A stretch of DNA of 64,000 nucleotides from Rhinopithecus roxellana (GCF_007565055.1 NC_044551.1:92968089-93032088), one strand, 5' to 3'; shown: positions 1-13,309, numbered from the stretch's first letter. Notes: generated from the sequence alone by a model not told the origin. Numbers and translations: made by a program.

Positions 1-64
1 GGGATCCTCCTGCCTCAGCCTCCAAGAGTGCTGGGATTACTGGCATGAGCCACTGCGCCTGGCC
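1..64 (-). mobile_element. Alu fragment cut by window edge
   Basis: This is the reverse complement of an Alu 5' end, reading through GTGCTGGGATTACTGGCATG to the terminal CTGGCC. The rest of the element lies left of the window. Confidence 0.85.
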
Positions 65-1509
65 CAGACTGACTTTTTAAAATCAAAGAACCTTGTATTC
101 CTACCAAAATTTGGCTAACCATTTAAAAATGTCTGTTTGAACCTCAAAGCTGAGCAATGAGTTCTGACTCCTGGCTCCCACTACCCCTGAAGAAATGAAT
201 GTCTTAGCTGCAATGGGGACATGATTGGGTGAGGTATGAGGTAGCCAGGGGTGGCTGGTATGGTGGCCAGGGAAAATAGAGAGTGCCCAGTTACCATTGA
301 ATTTCAGCTAAACAATGGATATATATATTTTTTTAGAATAAACATGTTTCAAATATTGCAAGAAACTTTCTATACTAAAAACTTTTCATTGTTTATTTAA
401 AATTCAATTATAACTGGGTATCAAGTCTTTTAATTTGTTAACAAAAATAATCATGAATTATAATTTTCCAGTTTTTTTATTAGGCTATGCTAGCAATAAG
501 AACTTTAAATAAAAACAGGAAACCCTAGTAACAGAGGGTTCACCAGGAATGAAATCCATCAGTTTAGAGTTTTCAAAGCTATGATCCTCTCCATACTACC
601 TTGTACTAGAAACAGTAGAGCAGTTAAAGGGGTAATTTAATATGGCAACTGATACAATGCAGAGCACAGCTTTTGCTATCATTTTATTAGTTTAAAGGTG
701 ATACAGTCTTAGAGAGAGTGAAGATCTCAAATTCTTTTATACTCCACATCTGAACAATATTGAAACAATGTATAAACAATTCTGTACTGTTGATTCCATT
801 GTTCTGTCCCATTTCTCTAACTTTCGCCAGTAAAAACTGACTTCACAGCACTTTTTATTTTAGAGTTTTATTTGTTCACACAACCTAGTACAATAACTGG
901 GAAATTGTAAACAATGACATTTTATTTAGGGTAAATTATTAACATATAAATATGTGTGGATAGATGTTTGTTAAACACAAAACTGAGGGATGAATTTGGT
1001 TTTTGAAGCTGGATAATTAAAATATACAACTTCTCAACTTTTCCTGTTAATAATTCTAAGAGCTAATTAACTTTGCAGAACATGTTAGAGTTTTGTTTTG
1101 AAAAACTCCAGTTTTCAGTGTTTCATTTCAGTGCCATAGTGAAGGGTCTGCAGGCTTTATCTTAGCTATGGAAGAGGACAGCTACAGTTCTTTATCTTCT
1201 TTGGTTGGTCCTACACAGTAAGCTTGATAAAGAGTTTGACTTTTATGAAAGTATGAATACCATTGTTCTGGAATACTCTGATTGTCTTATCACCAGTAGA
1301 TAGAAATTAATTTCATATAATACCCTGAGCAGCGACTAAAATGGACAACTTTTGGCCATTACCAACCTGGATTAAAATGCTTGTTGAGACCAAGAGGAAA
1401 AGAGCATTTATCCTGTTAAGTATGATTTCTTTCACAATACATTTTATTAACAAGGTTTCTAAATGTTAATTTGATTCCAGACCCAATTAAAAGGCTACAG
1501 CTAAGAAAA

Positions 1510-1535
1510 ACACACACACACACACACACACACAC
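1510..1535. repeat. (CA)n microsatellite
   Basis: About 13 uninterrupted CA units are present, likely length-polymorphic. Confidence 0.9.
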
Positions 1536-1596
1536 AACACAAAAAATCTAAATTATCGCTGGAGCATATAATTAGTGTAAATCAGGACTGACACTC

Positions 1597-1995
1597 ACCA
1601 TTTATTGAACAATTACTAGCTGCCAGGTCTATTCTAAGCACTTTATTATTTATTTGTTTGTTTTTTGAGACAGAGTCTCGCTCTGTTCCCCAGGGTGGAG
1701 TATAGTGGTGTGATCTTGGCTCATTGCAACCTCTGCCTCCCGGGTTCAAACAATTCTCGTGCCTCAGCCTCCCGAGTAGCTGGTACTACCTGCACCCACC
1801 ACCACGCCTGGCTAATCTAAGCACTTTAGGTGCATCATCTCTTTTAATCTTTTGGGGGCTCCATGAGGTAGGTACTCTTATCCACTATTATTGTATCTGC
1901 ATCTTACAGGTTAAGAAACTGAGGCTCAATGAGATTTATTACCGAGCCCAGGGTCACACAGCTAGTTAGTGGAAAACTAGGATTTGAACTCAGTC
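1597..1995 (-). mobile_element. MIR element split by an Alu
   Basis: Left part 1597-1645 and right part 1816-1995 together read as an antisense MIR. Marker phrases include TGCCAGGTCTATTCTAAGCA, GAGGTAGGTACTCTTAT, AAGAAACTGAGGCTCA and GGTCACACAGCTAGTTAGTG. The Alu at 1646-1815 interrupts it. Confidence 0.85.
1646..1815 (-). mobile_element. 5'-truncated Alu with perfect 13-bp target duplication
   Basis: The T-rich tail is at the left (1646) and the right monomer follows, stopping at GGCTAA. The 13-bp repeat TCTAAGCACTTTA at 1633-1645 recurs exactly at 1816-1828, so this is a genuine truncated insertion, not a later deletion. Confidence 0.9.
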
Positions 1996-3684
1996 TTACC
2001 CTAGATACCATCATGTGAACTGCCATACACCATATACTATGCCCTCTCTTCATTGATAACAGCATTTTGGTGGCTATGGCAGCATTGTTAGCTGAACAAA
2101 TAATACTTTAATGCCCAGAAAACACACTGAGGTCAGTGCATTCCTGCATGATTTCTAAGTATCAGTTCTTCCCATTTTGCTTTCTCTCTATAATAAACTC
2201 CCAATTATCCACTGTTTGGAATGCTGAATATCTTATAAACCCTTATGTGTCCCTCTATGGTACTTTGTCCACTGAAAGTATATTTTGTGTGTTAATTATA
2301 AGTACTTTTAAATTATTTTTAAATTTTGATTGGTTCCTTTGAGTGAAGAGAGTATCTTTCAGGGAAAGTATTTTCCAGGTATAAATATGATTATTTCTTT
2401 AATTCAAATTATTAATTTTTATAATTGACATATGTAATGCAGACTTTTAAAGCCTTGATCCTTAATCTGAGGTTCCTATGTCCACAGACAGGATTCTCTC
2501 ATGCCCAATTAACCCTGAAATTAATTGCAGAATTCTACAAGTATGGATCTACGCAAAGATGGAAGTGTGAAGATGCCTAGAGCTTCCGTCAGATGTTTGA
2601 AAGGGTGCAGGACTTCAAATGTAGCACCACATGGATCATGGTACTAAAATATTCTCAGGATTTTTATGCTTCTTTGTACTGGAGCCCCTGCCACACTAAG
2701 TAGAGTTCCAGAGTTAGGAGTTGAACCATATCCTTGCCCTACTGCCAATGAGCACGTGTGGCATGCTCAGAGGTGCTCAGGGAAACCTCGGTCCCGCTGG
2801 TGAAGTATAGGATTGAGCTGCATTCTGCTGACTTTGGTAGACTCAAGGAATCTGAATTCTTTCTTTATGAACCCAAAAGAAACTCCAGTACACGGACCCA
2901 CCACCTTCCCTCTGTCCATCACTCGCTCATTCTCTGGTTCTCCTCACCAGGCTAGACCCAAAGTCCAGCTGCTATCACCCCTTCTTCCTGTCCCTCCATG
3001 GTGTTCACCTGGCAACCTCAGAGGAGGCCTGACTCACTGCCTCCTTTGTCCCGGGTCCTGAACAGTGACCAAAGACAAACATCAAGCCACGCTGAAGGTT
3101 GTCCTCTGAATTTATAACCACTCCCTTCAAGTGGACACTCAGCCCTGCGTGGCAGGCAGTTCCACCTCCCTCTCCAGTCCATGCCCCCTCCCACGTACAG
3201 GAAGGACACCCCAATCCTAACCCTCAATCCTTAGCTCCCTAGGCCCCTCCTCAGGCTCAAGCAAGAACTTGATTTCTTTTCTCAGGAAGAAAACAAAAAG
3301 TCACCCTCTCCTCACCAGATCCTTCAACCCAACTGGATTTGTTCTCAGCTACTGTGCCTTTGCTTTTGTGAAAATGTAGACAAATCGTCCCCTTTCCCTT
3401 TGACACCACTAAATCCATTCCTTCTGCCATAGGTAAGATCCTTCCTTACAACGATGGCCTCTTCTCCTGCCGCACCAAGTTTTATCCTTCTTTGGTGGCA
3501 TTGCCAACCACATAAAAACATGCTGTAAACCTCTTATCTTAAATAAAACAAAGCAAACAGTCACAACACATGCAACCACTCCAGGTGCTGCCCCATTTTT
3601 CTGTCTCTACCCACCTGTAGAAAAAATATATAGAAATGTCTACAATAATATCAATAATAAAAAGATGTATTAATAATGAGAGAA

Positions 3685-3828
3685 CATACCTATATAACAT
3701 CAGGCAGTGTGTTAAGCATTTTGTACATTTAACTCAAATTATTCCACACAGCAATCTTGTAATTGTTAACAAAGGGCTGTTATTATCCTCATTTTACTCT
3801 TGAGCAAATTGAGTCACAAACTCAGTTT
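3685..3828 (-). mobile_element. MIR fragment
   Basis: Antisense MIR pattern: GGCAGTGTGTTAAGCATTTTG, then ATTATCCTCATTTTACTCTTG. Diverged. Confidence 0.65.
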
Positions 3829-3837
3829 CATGGCTTT

Positions 3838-4072
3838 TCCTGACCACCTCATGTAAAGTGGCACATCTTTCATTCTCAGTCTCCTTACCTTGCCTCATTT
3901 TCTGCAGAACCTTCTATCTACTTAAGATTGTGTTTATTTGTTGCATGTCTCTTTCTTCTGACTACTATGTAGGCTTCAACAGAACAGAAACTGTGCCTGT
4001 TTTTCAATACCTGGAACAGAGTCAAGCCCATGGTTGATACTCAGTAAGTACTTGTTGAATAAAGAGTGTTAA
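3838..4072 (+). mobile_element. L2 3' end
   Basis: It resembles the L2 3' terminus, ending ACTCAGTAAGTACTTGTTGAA after ATACCTGGAACAGAGTC. Old and diverged. Confidence 0.65.
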
Positions 4073-4261
4073 AGACCTACACAATAATTGTGTAATTAAA
4101 GAGTTTTAATATGCAAAATAAATATTTACAAATTAAAATGTCTATTTAATGGACATTCTATTTAAAGTCATCCTGTGAAGTCATTTGCAAAGTTTTAGTG
4201 TGTGACAAACCACAGAATTCTATAGTGTTTTAATTTATTTATTCATTTATTTTTATTTATT

Positions 4262-4537
4262 TATTTTTGAGACAGAGTCTCACTCTGTTGCCCACGCTGG
4301 AGTGCAATGGCGCAATCTCAGCTCACCACAACTTCTGCGTCTCCTGTTCAAGCGATCCTCCTGCCTTAGTCTCCCAAGCAGCTGGGATTACAGGCTCCTG
4401 CCACCACATCTGGTTAATTTTTGTATTTTTAGTAGAGACAGGGTTTCACCATGTTGGCCATGCTGGTCTCAGGTGATCCACCAGCCTCGGCATCCCAAAA
4501 TGCTGGGATTACACGCATGAGCCACTGCGCACAGGCC
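4262..4537 (-). mobile_element. Alu, antisense
   Basis: The element runs from T-rich tail and GAGACAGAGTCTCACTCTG through both monomers to a diverged GGCC end. About 12 bp of the usual AACTCCTGACCT segment are missing near 4470. Confidence 0.93.
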
Positions 4538-5194
4538 TGAAGAAGTCTATAGTTATCTGTATTTTTTCATGTATTTGTTTTTTTTTTTTTTGGATTTTCT
4601 TTAGCTGATGATCAGAATACTCTAGCCTGTCATATTTTAGTGGAAAATGCATAACGTGTTTCCTGTTTTCATGAAGTTGTCAGGCCTGCCTTGACAGGCT
4701 CACAAATGGATGCTGCATATGCACAGGCAGTGAGCTGAACTCTGAGAACACTAATCACATGTAAAGTGGAAACGATGCCCAGTGGTTCTGACCATTCTAC
4801 ACGAAGTTTACATTCCAGTTCGTTAGTCACAGGCACTGCTCAATTGCATTCAACTGGCATAGTTCACTCACAACACAGGTACATATCAAAAGGAAATTAA
4901 ATCGATGCACAAATACAATATTTTGTATAACTCTCTTTTTTCTTTTGTTTCTGTAAATTTGGTTGGCAGGTTTTGGCAAGAAAAAAGTTGTTCTTCATAA
5001 ACATTAATATATTTCACTTTCACTCACATAAGTAAAGTTGCTTTAGTTTTTTTTTCTCCACTAGGTTTCTTGTTTATCTAAACACTGGTATCCTCAGACA
5101 AACCAGCCACTATGTCATGGTTTTAAAAATCCTATGTGGGTGATACAGCATACCAAACACCCAATCAGCTGAAGAACTGAAAAGGAAAACGTAC

Positions 5195-5551
5195 TGTATT
5201 AGTCCGTTTTCATGCTGCTGATAAAGACACATCCGAGACTGGGAAATTTACAACAGAAAGAGACTAATTGGACTTGCAGTTCCACATGGCTGGGGGGCGC
5301 CTCACAACCATGGTGGAAGGCAAGGAAAAGCAAGTCACATCTCATGTCGATGGCAAGAGGCAAAGAGGGAGCTTGTGCATACAGACTCCCATTTTAAAAA
5401 CCATCAGATCCCATTCACTATCATGAGAATGGCATGAGAAAGACCCGCCCGCGTGATTCAGTCATCTCCCACCGGATCCCTCCCACAACACGTGGGAGGT
5501 ATGGGAGCTATAAGATGAGATTTGGGTGGGGACACAAAGCCAAACATATCA
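5195..5551 (-). mobile_element. Solo LTR, THE1/MST type (ERVL-MaLR)
   Basis: A 357-bp element begins TGTATTAGTCCGTTTTCATG and ends AGCCAAACATATCA on the plus strand. This is the reverse complement of a THE1/MST LTR (TGATATG...CTAATACA), and the length fits that family. Flanking 5-mers (CGTAC and AGTAT) match only partly. I see no internal retroviral sequence. Confidence 0.85.
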
Positions 5552-6432
5552 AGTATCTGAAAGCAAAATTCTAAAATAGGCCCTGGTTAATCTTAGAAAA
5601 TTATGAAAGTGACACCAATTCCTAACATTAAACAAACAGAATTTAACATAGCTTTACATGATCTATTTTTTTGAGTTTGATAAACATGAAGATGTTTTCA
5701 AAATGTTATGCAATAAATAGTATTTTCTAAGTTGAAAATGTATGCATATGACCTCTTTTTTCCTCAAATAAATGCAGAGCTAACTAACATATTCTAAAGA
5801 TCAGTTTTATCATCTTTCTAATGTACATAACATAAAACTGAAATGGTAATGGATCTACCACGGAGCAAAAGAAAATTAAAACAGTTTAAGTGATAGGGAA
5901 AATTGACATAAAAATGGACAATGTTTTATACAACAGTAAGTTTCTACATATGTGTGTTGCTGCATTAAAAAGGAATTTGATTTTCCATTCTTGTCACTTG
6001 CGGATATTGTGTAGATAATAAGATTATTATGTCAAATCAACATTATACTGTGTTCTTTACCATGGATGCTGCCCCCTGTTCTGGGATTACCTCCATGCTT
6101 TGCTTGGGGGACGGTGATAACTGAACAAGGCTGGGAGGTTTAAACAGTAGCCACCAAGCCAGGGACAAATAGCTCTGACTTACTGCCAACATTACAACCT
6201 TCTTCATCATGCCTGCACATATTGCTATTTAAGAAACTCCTGTAATAGCTGCAAAAGTCATCCTTATCAACCCAAGGCATCTTGAGAATGATGTACTAAA
6301 AATGTGTAGTAGGGATTTTGAGAGGTTCGTAAAAGATGGAAAGTAATACAGTTGCAGGAGAAAGATGAGAAACTTGTGAGGGACAGTCCCTGTTTCAGAG
6401 ACTGGAGAAATGAATAACTCCCCCAATGCACA

Positions 6433-6492
6433 TACACACCACACACACACACATGCATACACACACACACCACACACACACAAACACACAAA
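6433..6492. repeat. Interrupted (CA)n repeat
   Basis: CA/ACC-rich low-complexity tract with CATGCATA interruptions. It produces long but meaningless cysteine/valine-rich open frames on the minus strand. Confidence 0.9.
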
Positions 6493-7770
6493 TGTAATTA
6501 ACATGGTTCTTAGTGATTCTTCCCTAGAGATTTTCGGCATGAAGCTTGGCTTATAGCACTGTCCTCCCATGTCTGATTCTAAGGCAGAAGTGAACTTCCT
6601 AAAGCTCAACCCCATCTCCCCACTCCTTATGGCCATGATTCCAAGCACAATAAATACATCTGGTTATGTTATCTCCTGGCTCCAAGCCCCCAGAACAATG
6701 GAAGGCCCTGGTGAGCCCTGTTGGGAACTGGGCCTGCCACACGACACCTTTGGTGGTGTCCTGTTCTGTTCCTCCCTCCACACGTCTGCAACTCCCACGC
6801 TGGGTAACTTTTACTTCTCTATATGTATCATACTCTTCCTTTTGCAAGAAACTCATCATGAACCTCACTTAAGTAGCCTCTTCTTCAATCACCTCATGCG
6901 GCTTGCTGTAGAAAGCCTCTCCCTTCCTGCCCATGCTAACTGCTCCTGCTTAGCCTCCCATGATATCAGTGCCCAGCATTTTCACTTCATGTGTTGCAGT
7001 ACTGAAACTGCAGGTCTGTCATTTTCCCGCAGACGTCCCAAAGTTTCTTGAAGATGCAGACATATCTTACTCATCTTGGTAATTTTAATGTTACCACAGT
7101 GCTTGCCACAGAGAATCTCTGTTGACATAATGAAGGCATAGTTGCATAATAATATTATGCAATAAGCATTTATGAATTGCCTCCAAAAAGACTGGTGATA
7201 TAAATGCACGATCCCACACAAGAGTTCCACTGAAGTGTCATTTCACTCTATATATAAAAGCAGCAAAGCTACACTGGGTTGATTCATTTTTCAATATTTT
7301 ATGAAATTGTTCTATATTATGAAATTGTTCTATAATATGTATTTTGAGTAGCTTCTTGGATACATTTATTATGTAAGTTTTTTTGACAGCTATAGGATAA
7401 AAAGTGCCTTATTACAAGTGAGATACTTTAAAATGTGCACAGTATAGAACAAAATACATATGCAAAGTCAACATATGTTTTTACAAAACTATGGGCATTC
7501 TCCTTCAGCAGGTAACAAAGCACATGCATGTGCTTTTAAAAAAAATACATTTAAAGAGATTGTATGTACACTTGCTCTGTGTATGGAGATACCTGCTCTA
7601 AAGCGAAGGCTACAGGGCAATTTGTTGAAAGAAACAGATGTAAATTTAGAGATCAGAGGCAAAAAGTAACATGATCTTTAGTTCTGTGGGCAAATGTGGT
7701 TATCTGAAAAATTATGTCTGTGACATAGCTTATTTCATGAATATGTGAGGCACAGCTTTACCACACATTT

Positions 7771-8085
7771 GTTTGTTTGTTTGTTTGTTTATCTGAGTCA
7801 AGATCTTGCTGTCTTGCTCAGGCTTGAGTACTGTGGCACAGTCATAGCTCACTGCAGCCTTGAACTCCTGGGGTTAAGTGATCCTCCTATCTCAGCTTCC
7901 TGAACAGGCGGGACTACAGTGTGCACCACCACTGCCCAGAAAACTAAAAAACAAAAAATTTAGAGATGGGGGGGGGGGTCTCACTATATTGCCCAGGCTG
8001 GTCTTGAACTTCTGGCCTCATATGATCTTCCTGCCTTAGCCTCTTGAGTAGCTGAGAATACAGGCACGAGACACTGCATCCAGGG
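7771..8085 (-). mobile_element. Old Alu (J-like), antisense
   Basis: The (GTTT)n tail is at the left, followed by diverged Alu left and right arms with a G9-10 run at about 7969-7978 in the middle linker region. Many substitutions suggest an AluJ-age copy. Confidence 0.85.
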
Positions 8086-10369
8086 CATTTCTGACTTTTT
8101 TTCAACATTCTCTGGCTTTTAAATTCAAAGCATCCCGAAAGTCAATGAGTCACAGGATCTACGATGATGAACTAAGTTGGGACATAGTGAGGAGCAGGCA
8201 ACTGAGCAACTCACTGGGGTCTTATCCTTCCCTCCAAGCATCACCATTCCTAAAGGATTCTGGAAGCACCTGCCCCTCCCCAGGAAAGAAAACATCACAT
8301 CGCGACAATTTACTGAGAGCAACTAAGGAGGCTCAGAGATGACACCTTAATTTCATTCAAATATGTCATGCTTCATGTTGATTCTTCCCTTGCCTTTAGG
8401 ATAGTTTTAAAAGATGTTAGACAGCAAAGATAACTCTCTGATCCAAAGCTTTTAAAATCACCAGTCTATTTTTGTTTTGTAATAGAAACGAATGTTTCAG
8501 AAAGGTACTCTTTGTCAACTTTGAGTATGAGATTCTTCAATGCCCTCTGACCTATCCATGTCTAGTAAACCATGGTGCACTTCAATAAAAAAACATGCTT
8601 TATACATACTATTCTATCATTAAAATTATGAATGCTGTCAAATGAAAGATGAATAAATGTAAAGTAAGCAAAAAGCTATAAAGCTGCCTGCACCATTAGG
8701 AAATGGACTGAGACAGTGACGAGGAATAACTTCTTGTCAGAGACAGGGGTAAAAGTATATAACATAGACTCGAGTTATCTAACTAGGTAATCAATCAGTT
8801 TATCAACCGTATTTACAAAAACAGAATAAACGTTTTCAAGGGTCTTTTGAAATAAATATATGGGATGTCTATGAATATTGTCTAAGGTTTAAATATTAAT
8901 AACTTCATTAAAAACCTAAATGCCATTAACTTGTCATTAGTCAACTGCAGTAAAATATGTTTTTATGGTCCTTATTTTCTTTTCAATGTTCTGATATTTT
9001 AGTTAATACTTTCTCATATTTTTTTCCCTAAAAGATATAAATTTCAAACATATTTATTTCCAGTCTCCAGAAAAATTGGGCATTTGCAATTTGTAATGCC
9101 ATTCCTCTGGCACATCTTTGCACTTCAAGATTTCTCAAATTATATCAGCTCCATGTTTTTTCTTTCTCTCTCCCACTCCCTGCTTCCACTAAGCTACTCT
9201 GTCTTAGATATTTTCTATGGTCTGGCTTGACTCCAAACCTGCAGAGGTTGAACTCGTGGTGAGGTCAGCAGGGACCCTGGGTAGGCCCAGGTTACCCTTT
9301 TCTCATGTTTATATGCCACACAGCAAAATGACCCAAAACAACTAGAAAGAATAATGCCCACACCATTTTACAGGTAATCTTCCCCATGAGATTGAAACCC
9401 TGCTGAAATGTTCACTCCCTGTACACAGAACATTTTCTAAGTCACACCTTTGCATATCATTCTCCAAGTGTTACCACTTGAAACAGCAGAGAAAACCTTA
9501 AAGGGTACATTTTAGTAAGTCATCATATGCTCATTTTGTTGTTGTTGTTGTTGTTGAAAGTTACCAAAGAAACTTTCCCTATCCATTCCAAAGACCATCT
9601 AAAGAAAGCATGCCTTCTCTTGTATTAACAATCTGGGAAGTATTTGCGACTATTTCCCTTGGCTTCTCTTTGTGTAATAATAACGATGAAACTAAATGGT
9701 GTCTATCCTAATAAGGTCGGGGGCACATCAGGTTATTGGCAGGGCAGAATTCTGGCTTTCTTGAAAAGATGAAATGCCTGTCTTCTGAGCCAAGGGCAGC
9801 CTGCCACCTCCACCACAGTGTGCCATTGAACGTGGAGAGGGTAACAGGATGGGAAAGTGTATAGTTGACCTATTGTTTAAAAGCGACTCCAGACATCCTT
9901 ATTTGCTGTGTGTTAATTGAAAGAAACCATTTGTTTGGTGGCTAAGTTTGCTTCTGAAATTTGCTAAGAACTGAGTGTGATTTCTCAGAAAACCGAAGGC
10001 CAAGTTTAATTTTTCCAGCTTTCAACCTAATGCAGTATCCTTTTTTTTTTTCTTCTAAAGAGTGAAAGCCTTAAATGGAAATCAAAGTCTGTAGCACAAG
10101 AATGAACCCTCTTTGCCTGAACTGGTGTTTAAGGAGAGCTGAAGCTCTTCATTTCCTTTCTTGTTTCTGAGAAACTGGTTCAAAGGTCAAGCCTAATGGA
10201 ATGTTTCAGAAGTTTTATTTTCCTTTGCAGGCTTAACGAAAGGCTTAGAGCTGACCCAATAAAATTTAGAGTATGAAGCGTTCAGTTGTTAAAGGAATTT
10301 CCATGGTTTTTCCCTTTAAAATAAATCCTATATAGATCAAAAGGCAGTGCCTTGATATTTCATTAAGCC

Positions 10370-10820
10370 AACACACATATAAATACATATATATCCCTTT
10401 TCCCTCTGACCATAAACACACATATAAATACATATATATCCCTTTTCCCTCTGACCATAAACACACATATAAATACATATATATCCCTTTTCCCTCTGAC
10501 CATAAACACACATATAAATACATATATATCCCTTTTCCCTCTGACCATAAACACACATATAAATACATATATATCCCTTTTCCCTCTGACCATAAACACA
10601 CATATAAATACATATATATCCCTTTTCCCTCTGACCATAAACACACATATAAATACATATATATCCCTTTTCCCTCTGACCATAAACACACATATAAATA
10701 CATATATATCCCTTTTCCCTCTGATCATAAACACACATATAAATACATATATATCCCTTTTCCCTCTGACCATAAACACACATATAAATACATATATATC
10801 CCTTTTCCCTCTGACCATAA
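10370..10820. repeat. Minisatellite, 45-bp unit x 10
   Basis: Ten head-to-tail copies of a 45-bp unit contain CATATAAATACATATATATC followed by a pyrimidine run CCCTTTTCCCTCTGACCATA. Copies are essentially identical; I see one clear variant (C to T at 10725 in the eighth copy) and a slightly different first-unit edge. Because 45 is a multiple of three, three minus-strand frames stay open across it, producing spurious 145-189-codon ORFs. Confidence 0.97.
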
Positions 10821-11078
10821 AGCTGTAACTGTTAATTTTTCTTTTGGATTGAGTTATCATCATGTGGACATCACTAGTATACAACTGATCAAGACATATA
10901 CAATTATTACATACAATTATTAAAGCATACAAATTATGATATGCAATTATGAATCTTTAACATTATTCTACTGAAAAATGCATCACTTAATGAGTAGAGA
11001 CAGGGTTTTAAAAAATTAATTTATGTAGCCATGAATGAATGCTATTTATTGCTAGAATAGGACAGGTCTGTATCAATC

Positions 11079-11759
11079 TGTAAACCTAAGATAAAATTCT
11101 AAGCCCCCCCAACCGACTGAACTAATCTCCTCTTGGCCAAGGGGACCCTAGAGAAGCCTTGAGAATGGAATTCCTGGACTCATTATAGCCCTTCCCTAGC
11201 TAAACACCATTAGGCTTTCTTTCCCAAGGGCTAAACAGAAACCAGCACTTTGCAAAGACTCACTCCACCACTCTATCAACCAAGCACCCGATGCTGCCCT
11301 TCCCTTTTGTGCTTTTGACAAAGCAACTGGCCAGCATTCCTTCAACATAGGAGACCACTGGCCATGGAGTGCTTCTCGCCAGTCTATGAGGACCATGCAC
11401 AAATGGCTTTTATGTCCTCTGCTTCACCTTCCGATGTCCAGAGCCTAACTGTAGTACATTTAAATGTTGAGTCTCCACCACAAGGTGAACATGGGATGCA
11501 AGCTGCATATATGTTAGCCTATTATGCACGCATGCACCACCTCTTCGTGAATTTTTCTAGCTCCAGCTAAAACCTGCTGAATATGTACAACAAGTCACCC
11601 GTCCAGCAACAATTCTTGTTCCCTTTATCCCTCCCTTGAAGTGCTTGCTTTTTGGTTTCAACAGGATGCTCTGCTTCTGGCCTGCAGGTTGTGGTACCTT
11701 CTTTCAGAAATAAAGCCTTCCTTACCAAGTATACAGATGTGTGACTTCTTTGGTCAACA
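11079..11759 (+). mobile_element. Solo LTR of a class I (ERV1-type) endogenous retrovirus
   Basis: A 681-bp element starts TGTAAACCTAAG and ends TTTGGTCAACA, flanked by the 4-bp direct repeat AATC (11075-11078 and 11760-11763), as expected of class I ERV integration. A polyadenylation signal AATAAA lies at about 11708, where the end of the R region is expected in a sense LTR. The phrase CTCTTGGCCAAGGGGACCC recalls MER-class LTRs, but I cannot name the subfamily. There is no internal retroviral sequence, so it is a recombined solo LTR. Confidence 0.8.
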
Positions 11760-12145
11760 AATCTATTTCTATCTTTTGTTTTCACAGATGCAAGAGTTGA
11801 GGTTTGTCCATAGTAATATGCAGTGAAGTTCCTGGGGAGTCAGAGGCTGGCCTTTATTTGAGAAGAGGGTGGGATTACTGTGAGAGGGACATGGAAAAGA
11901 GACTCAGGGAAGAGCTGGTAGACATTGGATGTCTTGAAACTGATTGGCAGAACCCCTCACCAATGGGATACACCATCTCAGCCTGAAAGCCACTGATCTA
12001 CAATTTAAAGGGTCCAATTCCTATCGCTAACCGTGTGAAAGCATCCTGAACAGAGTTTGCAGTACTGCGGCCTTCTAGGTGTACCTTTCTCTCTTCTCCC
12101 TCACAAGGCCTGTAATGAGCTGTGTGCCTCCACACCCTCACCCCT

Positions 12146-12297
12146 TTGCTCCTTGACAGCTCAACCCCAGGTTAGGGTGCCAAACTCCATGACAATGTGT
12201 AACAAATGGGAAGGCCTTTTTTTGTTCCCTGACAGCTCAACCCCAGGTTAGGGTACCAAACTCCATGACAATGTGTAACAAATGGGAAGGCCTTTTT
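12146..12297. repeat. 76-bp tandem duplication (two copies)
   Basis: The segment TGACAGCTCAACCCCAGGTT through GGGAAGGCCTTTTT occurs at about 12150-12225 and again at 12226-12297 with a 76-bp period. It carries about one internal mismatch (G12179 versus A12255) plus slight edge differences. Confidence 0.93.
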
Positions 12298-13309
12298 CAA
12301 TAAGGCAGAAGGAAAAGAGCCGGGCAACAGCGACCTCCAGATCGGATCCTCTTTAACGTTGATGTGAGATGAATCACAACTGGGGGGTCTTGTTAATGCA
12401 GATTCAGTTCAATAGGTGCGTGGGGGGCGCAGCTGTGATTCTGCACTTCAAACAATGAACTCGAAGTTTCAAGGTGATGCAGAGGCATCTCCTGGGACGC
12501 ATGCTGCCTGTAAAGAATGGTCTTACATCTGTCTGTGCATTGGTGACTTCTGATGACCGTCCACCTAATTGGTAAGGAGCACATACAAGGCACTATCCGA
12601 TTCCTTGATGACAATCACACAGCATGAAGTGCCTATGTCCATGGTCCACAGTGAGGCATCTCAAGCTAGAGGGTATGGTACAGGCTGAAGTTAACCAGAG
12701 AAGACAGCCTGGATATGGCTACTGCATTGAGTCAGATGGAGGTCAAGGGCCCGTGGGAAAGGACAAAGAAGGGTGAGTCAAGCAAGGGAAAGAATAAAGC
12801 TTTGAGCTAGTCTAAGTGATTCTGGGACGATGAGTCCAGATCCCCCAGCAAACTGACAAAGGCTCAGTGGGATAAAAAAAGAGACTTCAGGGGGATTTGG
12901 CCCGGGCTGGAAAAGGGGCAAGCATTGTCTGAAACCGTTGAAAGGTAAGTTGAAAATTTGGACTTTTTAAAGGGAATAGTTGCTGTGAGAAAAATCTAAA
13001 AGGTAAATTGTCTTCACAAACTATATTGCACCCTTCTAAAAAGTGAGTGTAAAATTTGTTGATTACATTATCAACTATATTAAACACCTGGATTCTCAAA
13101 TCTAGACGTCTGATCAAATAAACGAAAACTCTAAGACTGCCAAGGTCAAGTGATCCTGGGGCCTTATTATGCCACAGAGGTTATAATTAAAAGTAGATTT
13201 ACAAGGTCAAACAGGAGTAGCATCGTAACGTCATAGCTTGGTTTTTAATTTCTGCAATAAACTAGATGTGGTTGTGAAGAGATGTTTCTGATGATAAAAA
13301 TTAGTGATT

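Noticed and set aside
6229..6648. 139-codon minus-strand frame rich in Cys and Val
   Set aside because: It is driven by the CA repeat at 6433-6492.
6569..7051. 160-codon plus-strand open frame
   Set aside because: No recognisable domain, no splice or promoter context, and overlapping open frames on the other strand. It is compatible with chance in a locally GC-richer patch.
10370..10820. CRISPR-like regular array
   Set aside because: Units are contiguous with no unique spacers, and the window is vertebrate DNA.
10266..10932. Three minus-strand open frames of 145-189 codons encoding repeated YMCVYGQREKG-like units
   Set aside because: They are translations of the 45-bp minisatellite. The unit length is a multiple of three and lacks stops in these frames, so openness is automatic.
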